DNA of 64,000 nt from the NCBI RefSeq assembly GCF_003626595.1, contig NZ_RBAK01000007.1, positions 310,001 to 374,000 on the forward strand. Direction: 5' to 3'. Position numbers and translations under genes: made by a program. The notes beneath the pieces are model-generated. The model did not search any database. It saw nothing but the letters and a program-made list of their open reading frames with translations, and was not told the DNA's origin. The stretch comes from Micromonospora endolithica. Lineage in GTDB: Bacteria; Actinomycetota; Actinomycetes; Mycobacteriales; Micromonosporaceae. Positions 8,203 through 15,494 of this stretch are shown one piece after another; positions within the stretch are counted from its first letter, which is position 1; each line of letters begins with the position of its first letter.

Positions 8203-8919
8203 TCAGGAAGCCGCTACCTCGCTGTAGATATCTTCGGTCTGGAGCTTGATGTCCACTCCGCGCTCCATCAGGTACGGCACCGGGTCGCGCGGCTCGCCCT
8301 TGACATGGATCTCCAGGTGCAGGTGGGAGCCGTAGGCGTGCCCGGTCATGCCCACCAGGCCGAGCTGGTCGCCGGCCTTGACCTGCTGACCCTCGCGGAC
8401 GCTGACCGCCGACGAGTGGCCGTAGATCGCCTCGCTGCCGTCGGCGTGCTGGACGATCACCGCGTAGCCGTAGCCGCCGAACCAGCCGGCCTTGGTGACC
8501 ATGCCGTCGTGGACGGAGACGTAGGGCGTGCCCTCGGGGACGACCAGGTCGACGCCGGTGTGCAGCTTGCCCCACCGCATGCCGTACGGGGAGTTGAAGT
8601 CGAAGGCCTGGAGGGGGAGCCGCCAGATGCCGGGCTCGGCGACCTCCGCGGCTTCGCCACGGTCGCTGTCCCGGGAGGCGCGGTCCGCGGCCTCGGCGCG
8701 CTCCGCGGTGCCCTGGTCGAGGGTCGAGGCGGCCTTGAGCTCGTCGAGGACCGACGGGCTGACGCTCTTGGCGTCCGGCATCGCGCCGGCGCCGAGCGCG
8801 ACGACACCGGCACCGACGAAGGCGGTGGTGATGACGGCGGCGTAGCGGCTCCGGGGTGGGGTGGGCACGCGGCGACGACCGCGATATCGATCGGGCTCAG
8901 ACGACAGGCGCTGGCGCAC
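8203..8919 (-). CDS. M23-family metallopeptidase (LytM-type)
   Basis: Probable wall hydrolase. A basic N terminus of about 30 residues leads into one transmembrane or signal segment (AAVITTAFVGAGVVALGAGA), a charged coiled region (DELKAASTLDQGTAERAEAA), and an M23 domain with HTGVDLVVP, GYGYAVIVQHADG and HLHLEIHV. I chose GTG 8919 (238 aa) because GGAGG lies 6 nt upstream; longer readings from 9024 have no ribosome binding site and would start at the predicted transcription start. Together with the 7146 gene it forms a pair of paralogous hydrolases in this region. Confidence 0.88.
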   Translation of the reverse strand: MRQRLSSEPDRYRGRRRVPTPPRSRYAAVITTAFVGAGVVALGAGAMPDAKSVSPSVLDELKAASTLDQGTAERAEAADRASRDSDRGEAAEVAEPGIWRLPLQAFDFNSPYGMRWGKLHTGVDLVVPEGTPYVSVHDGMVTKAGWFGGYGYAVIVQHADGSEAIYGHSSAVSVREGQQVKAGDQLGLVGMTGHAYGSHLHLEIHVKGEPRDPVPYLMERGVDIKLQTEDIYSEVAAS

Positions 8920-9032
8920 GCACACCCTCCGTTGTCGGGGTTCCGAAGCGGACCGCCGACGTCCGTGACGCTGTGGTGAACGTCGGCTGACCGCGTCGTC
9001 ACCCGTCCGTGGACCTGATGACAACCGTGGAC

Positions 9033-9061
9033 ACGGTAGCCAACCGCCACGCCCGTCACAA
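9033..9061 (-). promoter_or_regulatory. Promoter of the M23 gene at 8203
   Basis: Minus-strand TTGTGA (9056-9061) and TACCGT (9033-9038) are spaced by 17 nt, close to the primary sigma consensus. It predicts a 5' untranslated region of about 105 nt before GTG 8919. Confidence 0.6.
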
Positions 9062-9257
9062 GCCGAAGCGCCGAATCGATGCTGCGTTCTGTCCCTTTGC
9101 GTCCATGATTGTCATGGGTCGTACCGGGGAAATGGTGCCCCAGTCATCGCCCGTTCGTTGCTTTCCGTGACCGAACGGCGGAGTCGTCCCGCTTGACGGA
9201 CAGGGGTGACCCACTGCCTTCGCCCGCGCCGGAGCGGGCGACGCGGGCCGCCCGGAT

Positions 9258-9286
9258 TTCCCGGGCCGGCCGGGCCGGGTTACCGT
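9258..9286 (+). promoter_or_regulatory. Candidate promoter of the mutase subunit gene
   Basis: TTCCCG (9258-9263) and TACCGT (9281-9286) at 17 nt spacing, about 40 nt before the ATG at 9329. The stretch 9062-9257 shows no gene I can support. Confidence 0.45.
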
Positions 9287-9328
9287 TCGTTCAGGTCAAG
9301 CCGCGAAGCCGGTGAAAGGGATGCGCAG

Positions 9329-9733
9329 ATGAGCTCTCGTGTTCGGGTCGTCGTCGCCAAGCCGGGCCTGGACGGCCACGACCGTGGCGCCAAGGTGGTG
9401 GCGCGTGCCCTCCGGGACGCCGGTATGGAGGTCATCTACACCGGCCTGCACCAGACCCCGGAACAGATCGTGGAGACCGCGATCCAGGAGGACGCCGACG
9501 CGGTCGGGCTTTCCGTGCTCTCCGGCGCGCACATGACGCTGTTCCGCCGGGTGCTGGAACTGCTCGGTGAGCGGGACGCCCGCGACATCGTGGTGTTCGG
9601 CGGCGGCATCATCCCGGAGGCCGACATCCCGGAGCTGCGCAAGCTCGGAGTGGCCAAGATCTTCACGCCGGGCGCGACCACCGCGTCGATCGTCGAGTGG
9701 GTACGCGAGAACGTGGCCCAGCCGGTCGGCTGA
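9329..9733 (+). CDS. Stand-alone cobalamin-binding acyl-CoA mutase subunit (IcmB-like)
   Basis: Small B12-binding protein of 134 aa. It contains the cobalamin motif GLDGHDRGAK, whose His ligates cobalt, followed by SVLSGAH and GGGIIPEAD, the conserved loops of the methylmalonyl-CoA mutase C-terminal fold. Length and sequence resemble the small subunit of isobutyryl-CoA mutase of streptomycetes, which links isobutyryl-CoA and butyryl-CoA. It could also serve another acyl-CoA mutase. The large subunit is not in this window. ATG 9329 has GAAAGGG at 8 nt. Location next to sucCD may be coincidental, although methylmalonyl-CoA mutases deliver succinyl-CoA to the same pathway. Confidence 0.85.
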   Translation: MSSRVRVVVAKPGLDGHDRGAKVVARALRDAGMEVIYTGLHQTPEQIVETAIQEDADAVGLSVLSGAHMTLFRRVLELLGERDARDIVVFGGGIIPEADIPELRKLGVAKIFTPGATTASIVEWVRENVAQPVG

Positions 9734-9786
9734 ACGCCGGGCGGGACGACCGCCCGCGCGGGGCGAGGGCTGATTTCGGACAGGGT

Positions 9787-9823
9787 GAGGGGCCGGACGC
9801 ACCCCTCACACGTCCGGCCCCTC
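9787..9823 (+). terminator. Hairpin terminator after the mutase subunit gene
   Basis: A perfect 13-bp stem (GAGGGGCCGGACG / CGTCCGGCCCCTC) with an 11-nt loop, without a T-run. From here to the sucC promoter at 10047 I see no gene. Confidence 0.65.
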
Positions 9824-10046
9824 TATGCACGATGCCCCGCCGCCACCCCTCGACCGACAGGGCATCGGCCGTCTCCCGCCGTCGCGCTGGATCAGCGCTC
9901 CGACACCTGACTCAACGAGGCCCCATCAGCGGGGTTACGCACCGGGCACAACATCGCCCGGACGGCTGACCTGCCCACCCGTTCTGCCCGGGACCGGCGC
10001 GCCGGCGGGCCGGTTGTGCATTACCGCACACCGCGCACCCGCTCGG

Positions 10047-10074
10047 TTGCCGGTGGTCGCCACCTCGCTAGGCT
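10047..10074 (+). promoter_or_regulatory. Promoter upstream of sucCD
   Basis: TTGCCG (10047-10052) and TAGGCT (10069-10074) with 16 nt spacing. Transcription would begin at or near the ATG of a five-codon ORF at 10082, leaving a leader of about 95 nt ahead of sucC. Confidence 0.55.
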
Positions 10075-10081
10075 GCGCCCA

Positions 10082-10099
10082 ATGGCCTGTTTCAACTGA
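10082..10099 (+). CDS. Possible leaderless five-codon upstream ORF (MACFN)
   Basis: ATG 10082 lies 7 nt after the TAGGCT -10 box, the normal geometry of leaderless starts in this genome. It encodes Met-Ala-Cys-Phe-Asn and stops at TGA 10097-10099. A second ATG overlaps that stop (TGATG) and opens a 74-codon frame that runs past the sucC start. Whether it is translated is unknown; it may be accidental. Confidence 0.3.
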   Translation: MACFN

Positions 10100-10178
10100 T
10101 GACAGGCGTCAAACTGTTTTCCATAACGCTGGTGGCGGCGCGACGGCGCGCCGCGGAGACGGGACGGGACGCGCAATC

Positions 10179-11357
10179 GTGGACCTGTACGAGTACCAGG
10201 GGCGGGACCTGTTCGAACGGCACGGCTTGCCCGTGCTCGCCGGCGGCGTCGCCACGACCCCGGAGGAGGCCCGCGCGATCGCCGAACGCCTCGGCGGTCG
10301 GGTGGTCGTCAAGGCGCAGGTGAAGGTCGGCGGCCGAGGCAAGGCCGGCGGCGTCAAGCTCGCCGAGGGCCCGGATGAGGCGGTGGCCCGGGCCACCGAC
10401 ATCCTCGGCATGGACATCAAGGGCCACACCGTCCACAAGGTCATGATCACGGTGACCGCGGACGTGGCCGAGGAGTACTACTTCTCGTACCTGCTCGACC
10501 GGGCGAACCGCACCTTCCTCTGCATCGCCAGCGTCGCCGGCGGCATGGACATCGAGCAGGTCGCCGCCGACACCCCGGACAAGGTCGTGAAGGCGCCGAT
10601 CGACGCCAACACCGGCGTCGACGAGGCGAAGGCGCGGGAGATCGTCGCCGCGGCCGGCTTCCCGGCCGAGGTCGCCGACCAGGTCGTCGACGTCGCCGTG
10701 GGCCTGTGGCGGGCCTTCGTCGCCGAGGACGCCACGCTGGTCGAGGTGAACCCCCTCGCGACGACGAGCGACGGCACGCTGCTGCTGCTCGACGCCAAGA
10801 TCACCCTGGACGAGAACGCCGCGTTCCGGCACCCGGACCACGAGGCGCTGGTCGACCAGGCCGCGGTGGACCCGCTGGAACAGGCCGCCAAGGCGAAGGA
10901 CCTCAACTACGTCAAGCTCGACGGCGAGGTCGGCATCATCGGCAACGGCGCGGGCCTGGTCATGTCCACGCTCGACGTGGTCGCGTATGCCGGTGAGGGG
11001 CACGGTGGCGTCAAGCCGGCCAACTTCCTCGACATCGGCGGTGGCGCCAGCGCCGAGGTGATGGCGAACGGGCTGGAGATCGTCCTGTCCGACCCGTCGG
11101 TGAAGAGCGTGTTCGTCAACGTCTTCGGCGGCATCACCGCCTGCGACGCCGTGGCCAACGGCATCGTGCAGGCGCTGGACCTGCTGGAGCAGCGGGGCGA
11201 GAAGGCCACCAAGCCGCTCGTCGTCCGCCTCGACGGCAACAACGCCGAAGCCGGTCGGGCGATCCTCGACGGCGCGAACAACCCGCTGATCCAGCGGGTC
11301 GACACCATGGACGGCGCGGCCGAGCGGGCCGCCGAGCTGGCAGCTGCGGGGGTCTGA
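10179..11357 (+). CDS. sucC: Succinyl-CoA synthetase beta subunit
   Basis: ADP- or GDP-forming succinate-CoA ligase, citric acid cycle. The ATP-grasp N terminus is evident (MDLYEYQGRDLFERHG, then VVVKAQVKVGGRGKAGGVKLA), as are the metal and nucleotide region LVEVNPLA and the C-terminal domain with LDIGGGA and FVNVFGGITACD. GTG 10179 gives 392 aa, the usual length. The Shine-Dalgarno sequence is weak. sucD follows 2 bp after the stop, so the two subunits are co-translated. The upstream promoter at 10047 and the tiny ORF at 10082 lie in the leader. Confidence 0.96.
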   Translation: MDLYEYQGRDLFERHGLPVLAGGVATTPEEARAIAERLGGRVVVKAQVKVGGRGKAGGVKLAEGPDEAVARATDILGMDIKGHTVHKVMITVTADVAEEYYFSYLLDRANRTFLCIASVAGGMDIEQVAADTPDKVVKAPIDANTGVDEAKAREIVAAAGFPAEVADQVVDVAVGLWRAFVAEDATLVEVNPLATTSDGTLLLLDAKITLDENAAFRHPDHEALVDQAAVDPLEQAAKAKDLNYVKLDGEVGIIGNGAGLVMSTLDVVAYAGEGHGGVKPANFLDIGGGASAEVMANGLEIVLSDPSVKSVFVNVFGGITACDAVANGIVQALDLLEQRGEKATKPLVVRLDGNNAEAGRAILDGANNPLIQRVDTMDGAAERAAELAAAGV

Positions 11358-11359
11358 TC

Positions 11360-12247
11360 ATGGCTATCTGGCTGACCAAGGACTCGAAGGTCATCGTGCA
11401 GGGGATGACCGGTTCCGAGGGGTCCAAGCACACCCGGCGGATGCTCGCCGCGGGCACCAACGTGGTCGGCGGCGTCAACCCGCGCAAGGCCGGCACCACC
11501 GTCGACTTCGACGGCACCGAGCTGCCGGTCTTCGCCTCCGTCTCCGACGCGATGAAGGAGACCGGGGCCGACGTCACCGTCATCTTCGTGCCGCCGCAGT
11601 TCACCAAGGGCGCGGTCGTCGAGGCCATCGACGCCGGCATCGCTCTCGCCGTGGTGATCACCGAGGGCGTGCCGGTGCACGACTCCGCCGCGTTCTGGGC
11701 GTACAACGTGGCGCGGGGCGAGCGGACCCGGATCATCGGCCCGAACTGCCCCGGCATCGCCTCGCCGGGCGCCGCCAACGCCGGCATCATCCCGGCCGAC
11801 ATCACCGGCTCCGGCCGCATCGGCCTGGTCAGCAAGAGTGGCACGCTGACCTACCAGATGATGTACGAGCTGCGCGACATCGGCTTCTCCACCTGCGTCG
11901 GCATCGGCGGTGACCCGATCATCGGCACCACCCACATCGACGCGCTCGCCGCGTTCGAGGCCGACCCGGAGACCGACGCGATCGTCATGATCGGTGAGAT
12001 CGGCGGCGACGCCGAGGAGCGGGCCGCCGAGTTCATCAAGGCCAACGTCACCAAGCCGGTGGTCGGCTACATCGCCGGCTTCACCGCTCCGCCCGGCAAG
12101 ACCATGGGTCACGCCGGCGCGATCATCTCCGGCTCGGCCGGCACCGCGGACGCCAAGAAGGCGGCCCTGGAGGCCGTCGGCGTGAAGGTCGGCAAGACCC
12201 CGACCGAGACCGCCAAGCTGATGCGGGAGATCATGTCCGCGGGCTGA
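11360..12247 (+). CDS. sucD: Succinyl-CoA synthetase alpha subunit
   Basis: CoA-binding and phosphohistidine-carrying subunit of the same enzyme. The CoA fold begins at AIWLTKDSKVIVQGMTGSEG, the conserved GPNCPGIASPG and SKSGTLTYQMMYE follow, and the active-site His lies in MGHAGAIISGS near residue 250. The 295 aa length is standard. It starts 2 bp after sucC and is followed by a strong hairpin at 12264-12296, so sucCD is a two-gene operon. Confidence 0.97.
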   Translation: MAIWLTKDSKVIVQGMTGSEGSKHTRRMLAAGTNVVGGVNPRKAGTTVDFDGTELPVFASVSDAMKETGADVTVIFVPPQFTKGAVVEAIDAGIALAVVITEGVPVHDSAAFWAYNVARGERTRIIGPNCPGIASPGAANAGIIPADITGSGRIGLVSKSGTLTYQMMYELRDIGFSTCVGIGGDPIIGTTHIDALAAFEADPETDAIVMIGEIGGDAEERAAEFIKANVTKPVVGYIAGFTAPPGKTMGHAGAIISGSAGTADAKKAALEAVGVKVGKTPTETAKLMREIMSAG

Positions 12248-12263
12248 CCCCGAGGCGTACGCG

Positions 12264-12296
12264 GAGAGGGCCGACCGGCTTCCGGTCGGCCCTCTC
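12264..12296. terminator. Hairpin terminator between sucD and the convergent small gene
   Basis: A perfect 15-bp stem (GAGAGGGCCGACCGG / CCGGTCGGCCCTCTC) with a 3-nt loop directly after sucD. It overlaps the last codon of the opposite gene and could serve both directions. Confidence 0.8.
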
Positions 12297-12558
12297 AGTC
12301 GTTGTAGAGCGGGTAGTTGCCGCCGGCCCAGAGGATCCCGCTGCCGATGATGTTGATCACGCCGAAGGCGATGGCGAGGTAACCCAGCACCGGCGACTGG
12401 CCGTAGCGCTTCGCGTCGCGGATCGACAGGTAGCCGAAGATGATGCCCAGGATGCCGCAGCAGAGCAGGCCGAGGATGATGCCCAGCACACCCCAGAGGG
12501 TGGTGCGGTCCCGGCCGGCGGCGGGCGGCGGCGGGGGTGGCGGGTACGCGGTGTTCAC
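12295..12558 (-). CDS. Small DUF4190-like membrane protein
   Basis: 87 aa with a proline run near the N terminus (AYPPPPPPPAAG) and two hydrophobic helices (about residues 20-45 and 57-80), the pattern of DUF4190 proteins. Function unknown. GTG 12558 has GGAGG at 7 nt spacing. It is convergent with sucD and lies where mycobacteria also carry a small membrane-protein gene between sucCD and perM. A larger relative is at 14054-14635. Confidence 0.75.
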   Translation of the reverse strand: MNTAYPPPPPPPAAGRDRTTLWGVLGIILGLLCCGILGIIFGYLSIRDAKRYGQSPVLGYLAIAFGVINIIGSGILWAGGNYPLYND

Positions 12559-12714
12559 GACGTGCCTCCGAAGCGTCGGTGCCGTGCGGCCGTCCTCCCC
12601 GGGCCGACGCTAGACCGGATCCCCGGATCCCCGACGGCGGATCAGCGAACTCGTAGCCGGTCGGGGGTGGTATCGGACTGCCGTCGCCGGTGCGGCGTGC
12701 CAGAGTAGACCCCG

Positions 12715-14040
12715 ATGTCGTCCGTCACCCCCGATCAGCCCAGAAGTGCCGCCCCACGGGTCGGCGCCGGACCCCGGCCGCCCGGCCGCCCCGGCTCCGC
12801 CCGGCGGGTGCCCGCGCCCCGCTCCGGTGAGCCGGCCCGGCGCCGCGCGCCGCTCGCCGTGGCCGCCGCGGTGGCCGCCGGTGGTGCCGCGCTCACCTCC
12901 TGGCTGCCGGTCGCGTTCGTGTTCTGGCTGTTCCAGCTCAGCGAGGACGCCGCCTCGCTGACCGGCGCGCTGCGCGCCGGGCTGGCCGGCTGGCTGCTCG
13001 GCCACGGGGTGCCGCTGACCACCGTCGCCGGCCCGTTCGGCCTGGCCCCCCTCGCGTTGACCGCACTGGCGCTGTGGCGGCTCACCCGGGCCGGGGTGCA
13101 CACCAGCCGGGCCGTCGGGGCGCGCGGCGCCCGGTCGCCGCGCCGGGCACTCATCGTCGCCGGTGCGGTCGGCGTCGCGTACGCGGTGCTCGGTGTGCTG
13201 GCCGCGCTGCTGGTCGGCACCGGCGGCACCGGCGTCTCCCCGGTCCGGGCCGGCCTGACCCTCGCGGTGGTCGGCACGCTCGCCGCGCTGGTCGGCGCGG
13301 CCCGGACCGTCGGCGTGGCCGGCCTCTTCGCCGAGCGGGCCGCCGCACCGCTGCGCGACGGGGTACGCACCGGTCTGGTCGCCGGGCTGCTGCTGCTCGG
13401 CGCCGGGGCCGGCGCGGCCGGACTTGCCGTGGCCACCGGGGGCGGTGACGCCGCCGACCTGATCGGCGCCTACCGCACCGGGGTCGCCGGGCAGGCCGGC
13501 ATCACGCTGGTCAGCCTCGCCTACGCGCCGAACGCGGCGATCTGGTCGACCAGCTACCTGCTCGGGCCGGGCTTCGCCGTGGGCACCGACACCGCCGTCC
13601 GCACCAGCGAGGTGTCGGTCGGCGCGCTGCCCGCCGTCCCGCTGCTGGCCGGCCTGCCCCGCGGGCCGGTCGACGGCCTCGGCGCCGGGTTGCTCGCGGT
13701 GCCGGTCCTGGCCGGGATGATCGCCGGCTGGCTGCTCGCGCGACGGCTGCTCCGGTTGGCCGCCGACGAGCGCACCCCACCGCCCTGGCGTCCGGTGCTG
13801 GTGCCGGCGGTGCTCGCCGGGCCGGTCGCCGGCCTGCTGCTGGGACTCGCCGCCGCGGCCTCCGCCGGGCCGCTCGGCGCCGGCCGGCTGGCTCAGGTCG
13901 GGCCGGTCGCCTGGCAGGTGGGGGCCGTCGCCGCCGCGATCACCGCGGTGGGCGCCGTGCTCGGGGCCGCCGCGACCCGGGTCCTCGTCCGCCCCCGCGA
14001 CCCGGGCCCGCCGCCGCGACCCCGGGCCGCCCGCCGGTGA
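12715..14040 (+). CDS. Polytopic membrane protein of the DUF6350/PerM family
   Basis: 441 aa, proline/arginine-rich N terminus of about 40 residues, then about ten hydrophobic helices. Both composition and position (sucCD - this gene - purN - purH) match the mycobacterial PerM cell-division membrane protein, so a role at the division site is a reasonable inference from gene order. No catalytic motif is visible. The ATG at 12715 lies close to the divergent start at 12558. The run of Ala/Gly/Leu codons makes the opposite strand look open, but that is a composition artefact. Confidence 0.75.
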   Translation: MSSVTPDQPRSAAPRVGAGPRPPGRPGSARRVPAPRSGEPARRRAPLAVAAAVAAGGAALTSWLPVAFVFWLFQLSEDAASLTGALRAGLAGWLLGHGVPLTTVAGPFGLAPLALTALALWRLTRAGVHTSRAVGARGARSPRRALIVAGAVGVAYAVLGVLAALLVGTGGTGVSPVRAGLTLAVVGTLAALVGAARTVGVAGLFAERAAAPLRDGVRTGLVAGLLLLGAGAGAAGLAVATGGGDAADLIGAYRTGVAGQAGITLVSLAYAPNAAIWSTSYLLGPGFAVGTDTAVRTSEVSVGALPAVPLLAGLPRGPVDGLGAGLLAVPVLAGMIAGWLLARRLLRLAADERTPPPWRPVLVPAVLAGPVAGLLLGLAAAASAGPLGAGRLAQVGPVAWQVGAVAAAITAVGAVLGAAATRVLVRPRDPGPPPRPRAARR

Positions 14041-14053
14041 TCCGGTCGGCCGG

Positions 14054-14635
14054 TCAGAACGTGCTCGGCACCGCGGAGGCGATGGCCAGGACCAGGTAGA
14101 TCGCACCCAGCACCACGGCGATGCCGCCGCAGATGAGACCGGCGAGGGCCTGGCCGTTGTTGGCGGCGAGCCCGCGGTCGGCCTTCTGCTTGCCCAGCCA
14201 CCCGGTCACCAGGGCGGCGATACCCAGCGGGATGCCCAGGTGGCAGCAGGCCAGCGGGATCGAGGCGATGCCGAGGATCATCGCGACCAGACCCAGGGTG
14301 TTCTGCTGGCCGGCCGGCGACGGGTAGCCCGCGTTCGGGTACATCGGCGTCCCGCCGTACGGATCCTGGTAGGGCTGCTGCGGGTACGGCTGCTGGCCGT
14401 AGGACTGCGCGGCGTACGGGTCCTGGTACGGCTGCTGGCCGTACGGCTGTTGACCGTAGGGCTGGGCGGCGTACGGGTCCTGGTAGGGCTGCTGGCCGTA
14501 GGGCTGCCCGGAGGTGGGTGGCGGCGCGTACGGGTCGTGGTGGGGTTGGTGGCCGTACGGGTCCGACGGGGGCGGCGGCGGGGCGGTCGGGTCGTGGTGG
14601 GGCTGCTGGCCGTACGGGTCCTGACCGGGCTGCAT
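14054..14635 (-). CDS. DUF4190-type membrane protein with PYGQQPYQDPY repeats
   Basis: 193 aa. The first roughly 110 residues are a low-complexity domain of repeated PYGQQPYQDPYAAQ units. The C-terminal half has two membrane helices joined by a conserved loop (LGIALVTGWLGKQKA-like), as in DUF4190. The disordered proline/tyrosine/glutamine tail would face the cytoplasm or wall; similar tails in actinobacteria are often found in envelope proteins. The ATG at 14635 is preceded by GAGGAG at about 9 nt. The gene lies antiparallel between perM and purN and interrupts the otherwise conserved plus-strand order. Confidence 0.8.
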   Translation of the reverse strand: MQPGQDPYGQQPHHDPTAPPPPPSDPYGHQPHHDPYAPPPTSGQPYGQQPYQDPYAAQPYGQQPYGQQPYQDPYAAQSYGQQPYPQQPYQDPYGGTPMYPNAGYPSPAGQQNTLGLVAMILGIASIPLACCHLGIPLGIAALVTGWLGKQKADRGLAANNGQALAGLICGGIAVVLGAIYLVLAIASAVPSTF

Positions 14636-14861
14636 CGCGCCTGCTCCTCGACGGGGGACCGGCGTGGGGCGCCGGGTTCGACACGGACGGGTGTCCGGGG
14701 CCGGTCGTCCGGCCCGGGCGACGGCAGCGTACCCGGTCGGCGCTCGCCCCGCCCCGGGCGAACGACGGACGCCCGCCGGTCGGGCCGCCCGCCGCGGATC
14801 GTGCCGCTTGCGACCCTCCCGCCGCGCGCTGCCCAGCGGCAGGGTCGCCACGGCGCACCGA

Positions 14862-14867
14862 TAGGGT
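14862..14867 (+). promoter_or_regulatory. -10 element of purN
   Basis: TAGGGT ends 6 nt before GTG 14874 with no Shine-Dalgarno in between, which indicates a leaderless purNH transcript. Confidence 0.5.
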
Positions 14868-14873
14868 TGCCCG

Positions 14874-15494
14874 GTGACCGAGCCCGCGTCCGTCGCCCGC
14901 ATCGTCGTCCTCGTCTCCGGCTCCGGGAGCAACCTCGCGGCCCTGCTCGACGCGTGCGCCGACCCCGGGTACGGCGCCCGGGTGGTGGCCGTGGGGGCTG
15001 ACCGCGAGGGCATCGCCGGCCTGGACCGGGCCGCCGCCGCCGGAGTGCCGACCTTCGTCGACCGGGTGCCGGACCACCCCACCCGGGAGGACTGGGACAA
15101 GGCGCTGACCGCGCACGTCGCCGAGCACGAGCCCGACCTGGTGGTCTCCGCCGGCTTCCTGAAGCTGGTCGGCCCGCACTTCCTGGCCGCGTTCGGGGGC
15201 CGCTACCTGAACACGCACAACACTCTGCTGCCGGCGTTCCCCGGCATCCACGGCCCCCGGGACGCCCTCGCGTACGGGGTGAAGGTCACCGGGGCCACGC
15301 TCTTCTTCGTCGACGCCGGCATGGACACCGGCCCGATCGTCGCGCAGGTCGCCGTGCCGGTACGCGACGACGACGACGTCGAGACGCTCACCGAGCGCAT
15401 CAAGGAAGCCGAGCGGCGTCAGCTCGTCGAGCAGGTGGGCCGACTGGTCCGCGAAGGTTGGACGATCACCGGAAGGAAGGTCACGGTTCCGTGA
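14874..15494 (+). CDS. purN: Phosphoribosylglycinamide formyltransferase
   Basis: Transfers a formyl group from 10-formyl-THF to GAR in purine synthesis. Conserved features: VLVSGSGSNLAALLDA at the N terminus, the folate site FLKLVGPHFL, LNTHNTLLPAFPG with the catalytic Asn and His, and VDAGMDTGPIVAQ. Actinobacterial PurN differs from the enterobacterial form in the NTHNTLL segment, as seen here. Length 206 aa is normal. purH begins inside its stop codon (GTGA overlap), so the two are translationally coupled. The leaderless -10 at 14862 is the likely promoter. Confidence 0.96.
   Translation: MTEPASVARIVVLVSGSGSNLAALLDACADPGYGARVVAVGADREGIAGLDRAAAAGVPTFVDRVPDHPTREDWDKALTAHVAEHEPDLVVSAGFLKLVGPHFLAAFGGRYLNTHNTLLPAFPGIHGPRDALAYGVKVTGATLFFVDAGMDTGPIVAQVAVPVRDDDDVETLTERIKEAERRQLVEQVGRLVREGWTITGRKVTVP

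Noticed and set aside
10099..10323. A 74-codon ORF overlapping the sucC start
   Set aside because: It occupies a different frame from sucC, has no Shine-Dalgarno sequence of its own and its peptide looks like a shadow. It is mentioned only because its ATG overlaps the stop of the tiny leaderless ORF.
12610..14106. A 498-codon minus-strand frame opposite perM
   Set aside because: Composition (Gly/Arg/Gln/Ala runs) is that of a shadow frame, and the plus strand encodes a membrane protein with coherent helices in a conserved gene order.
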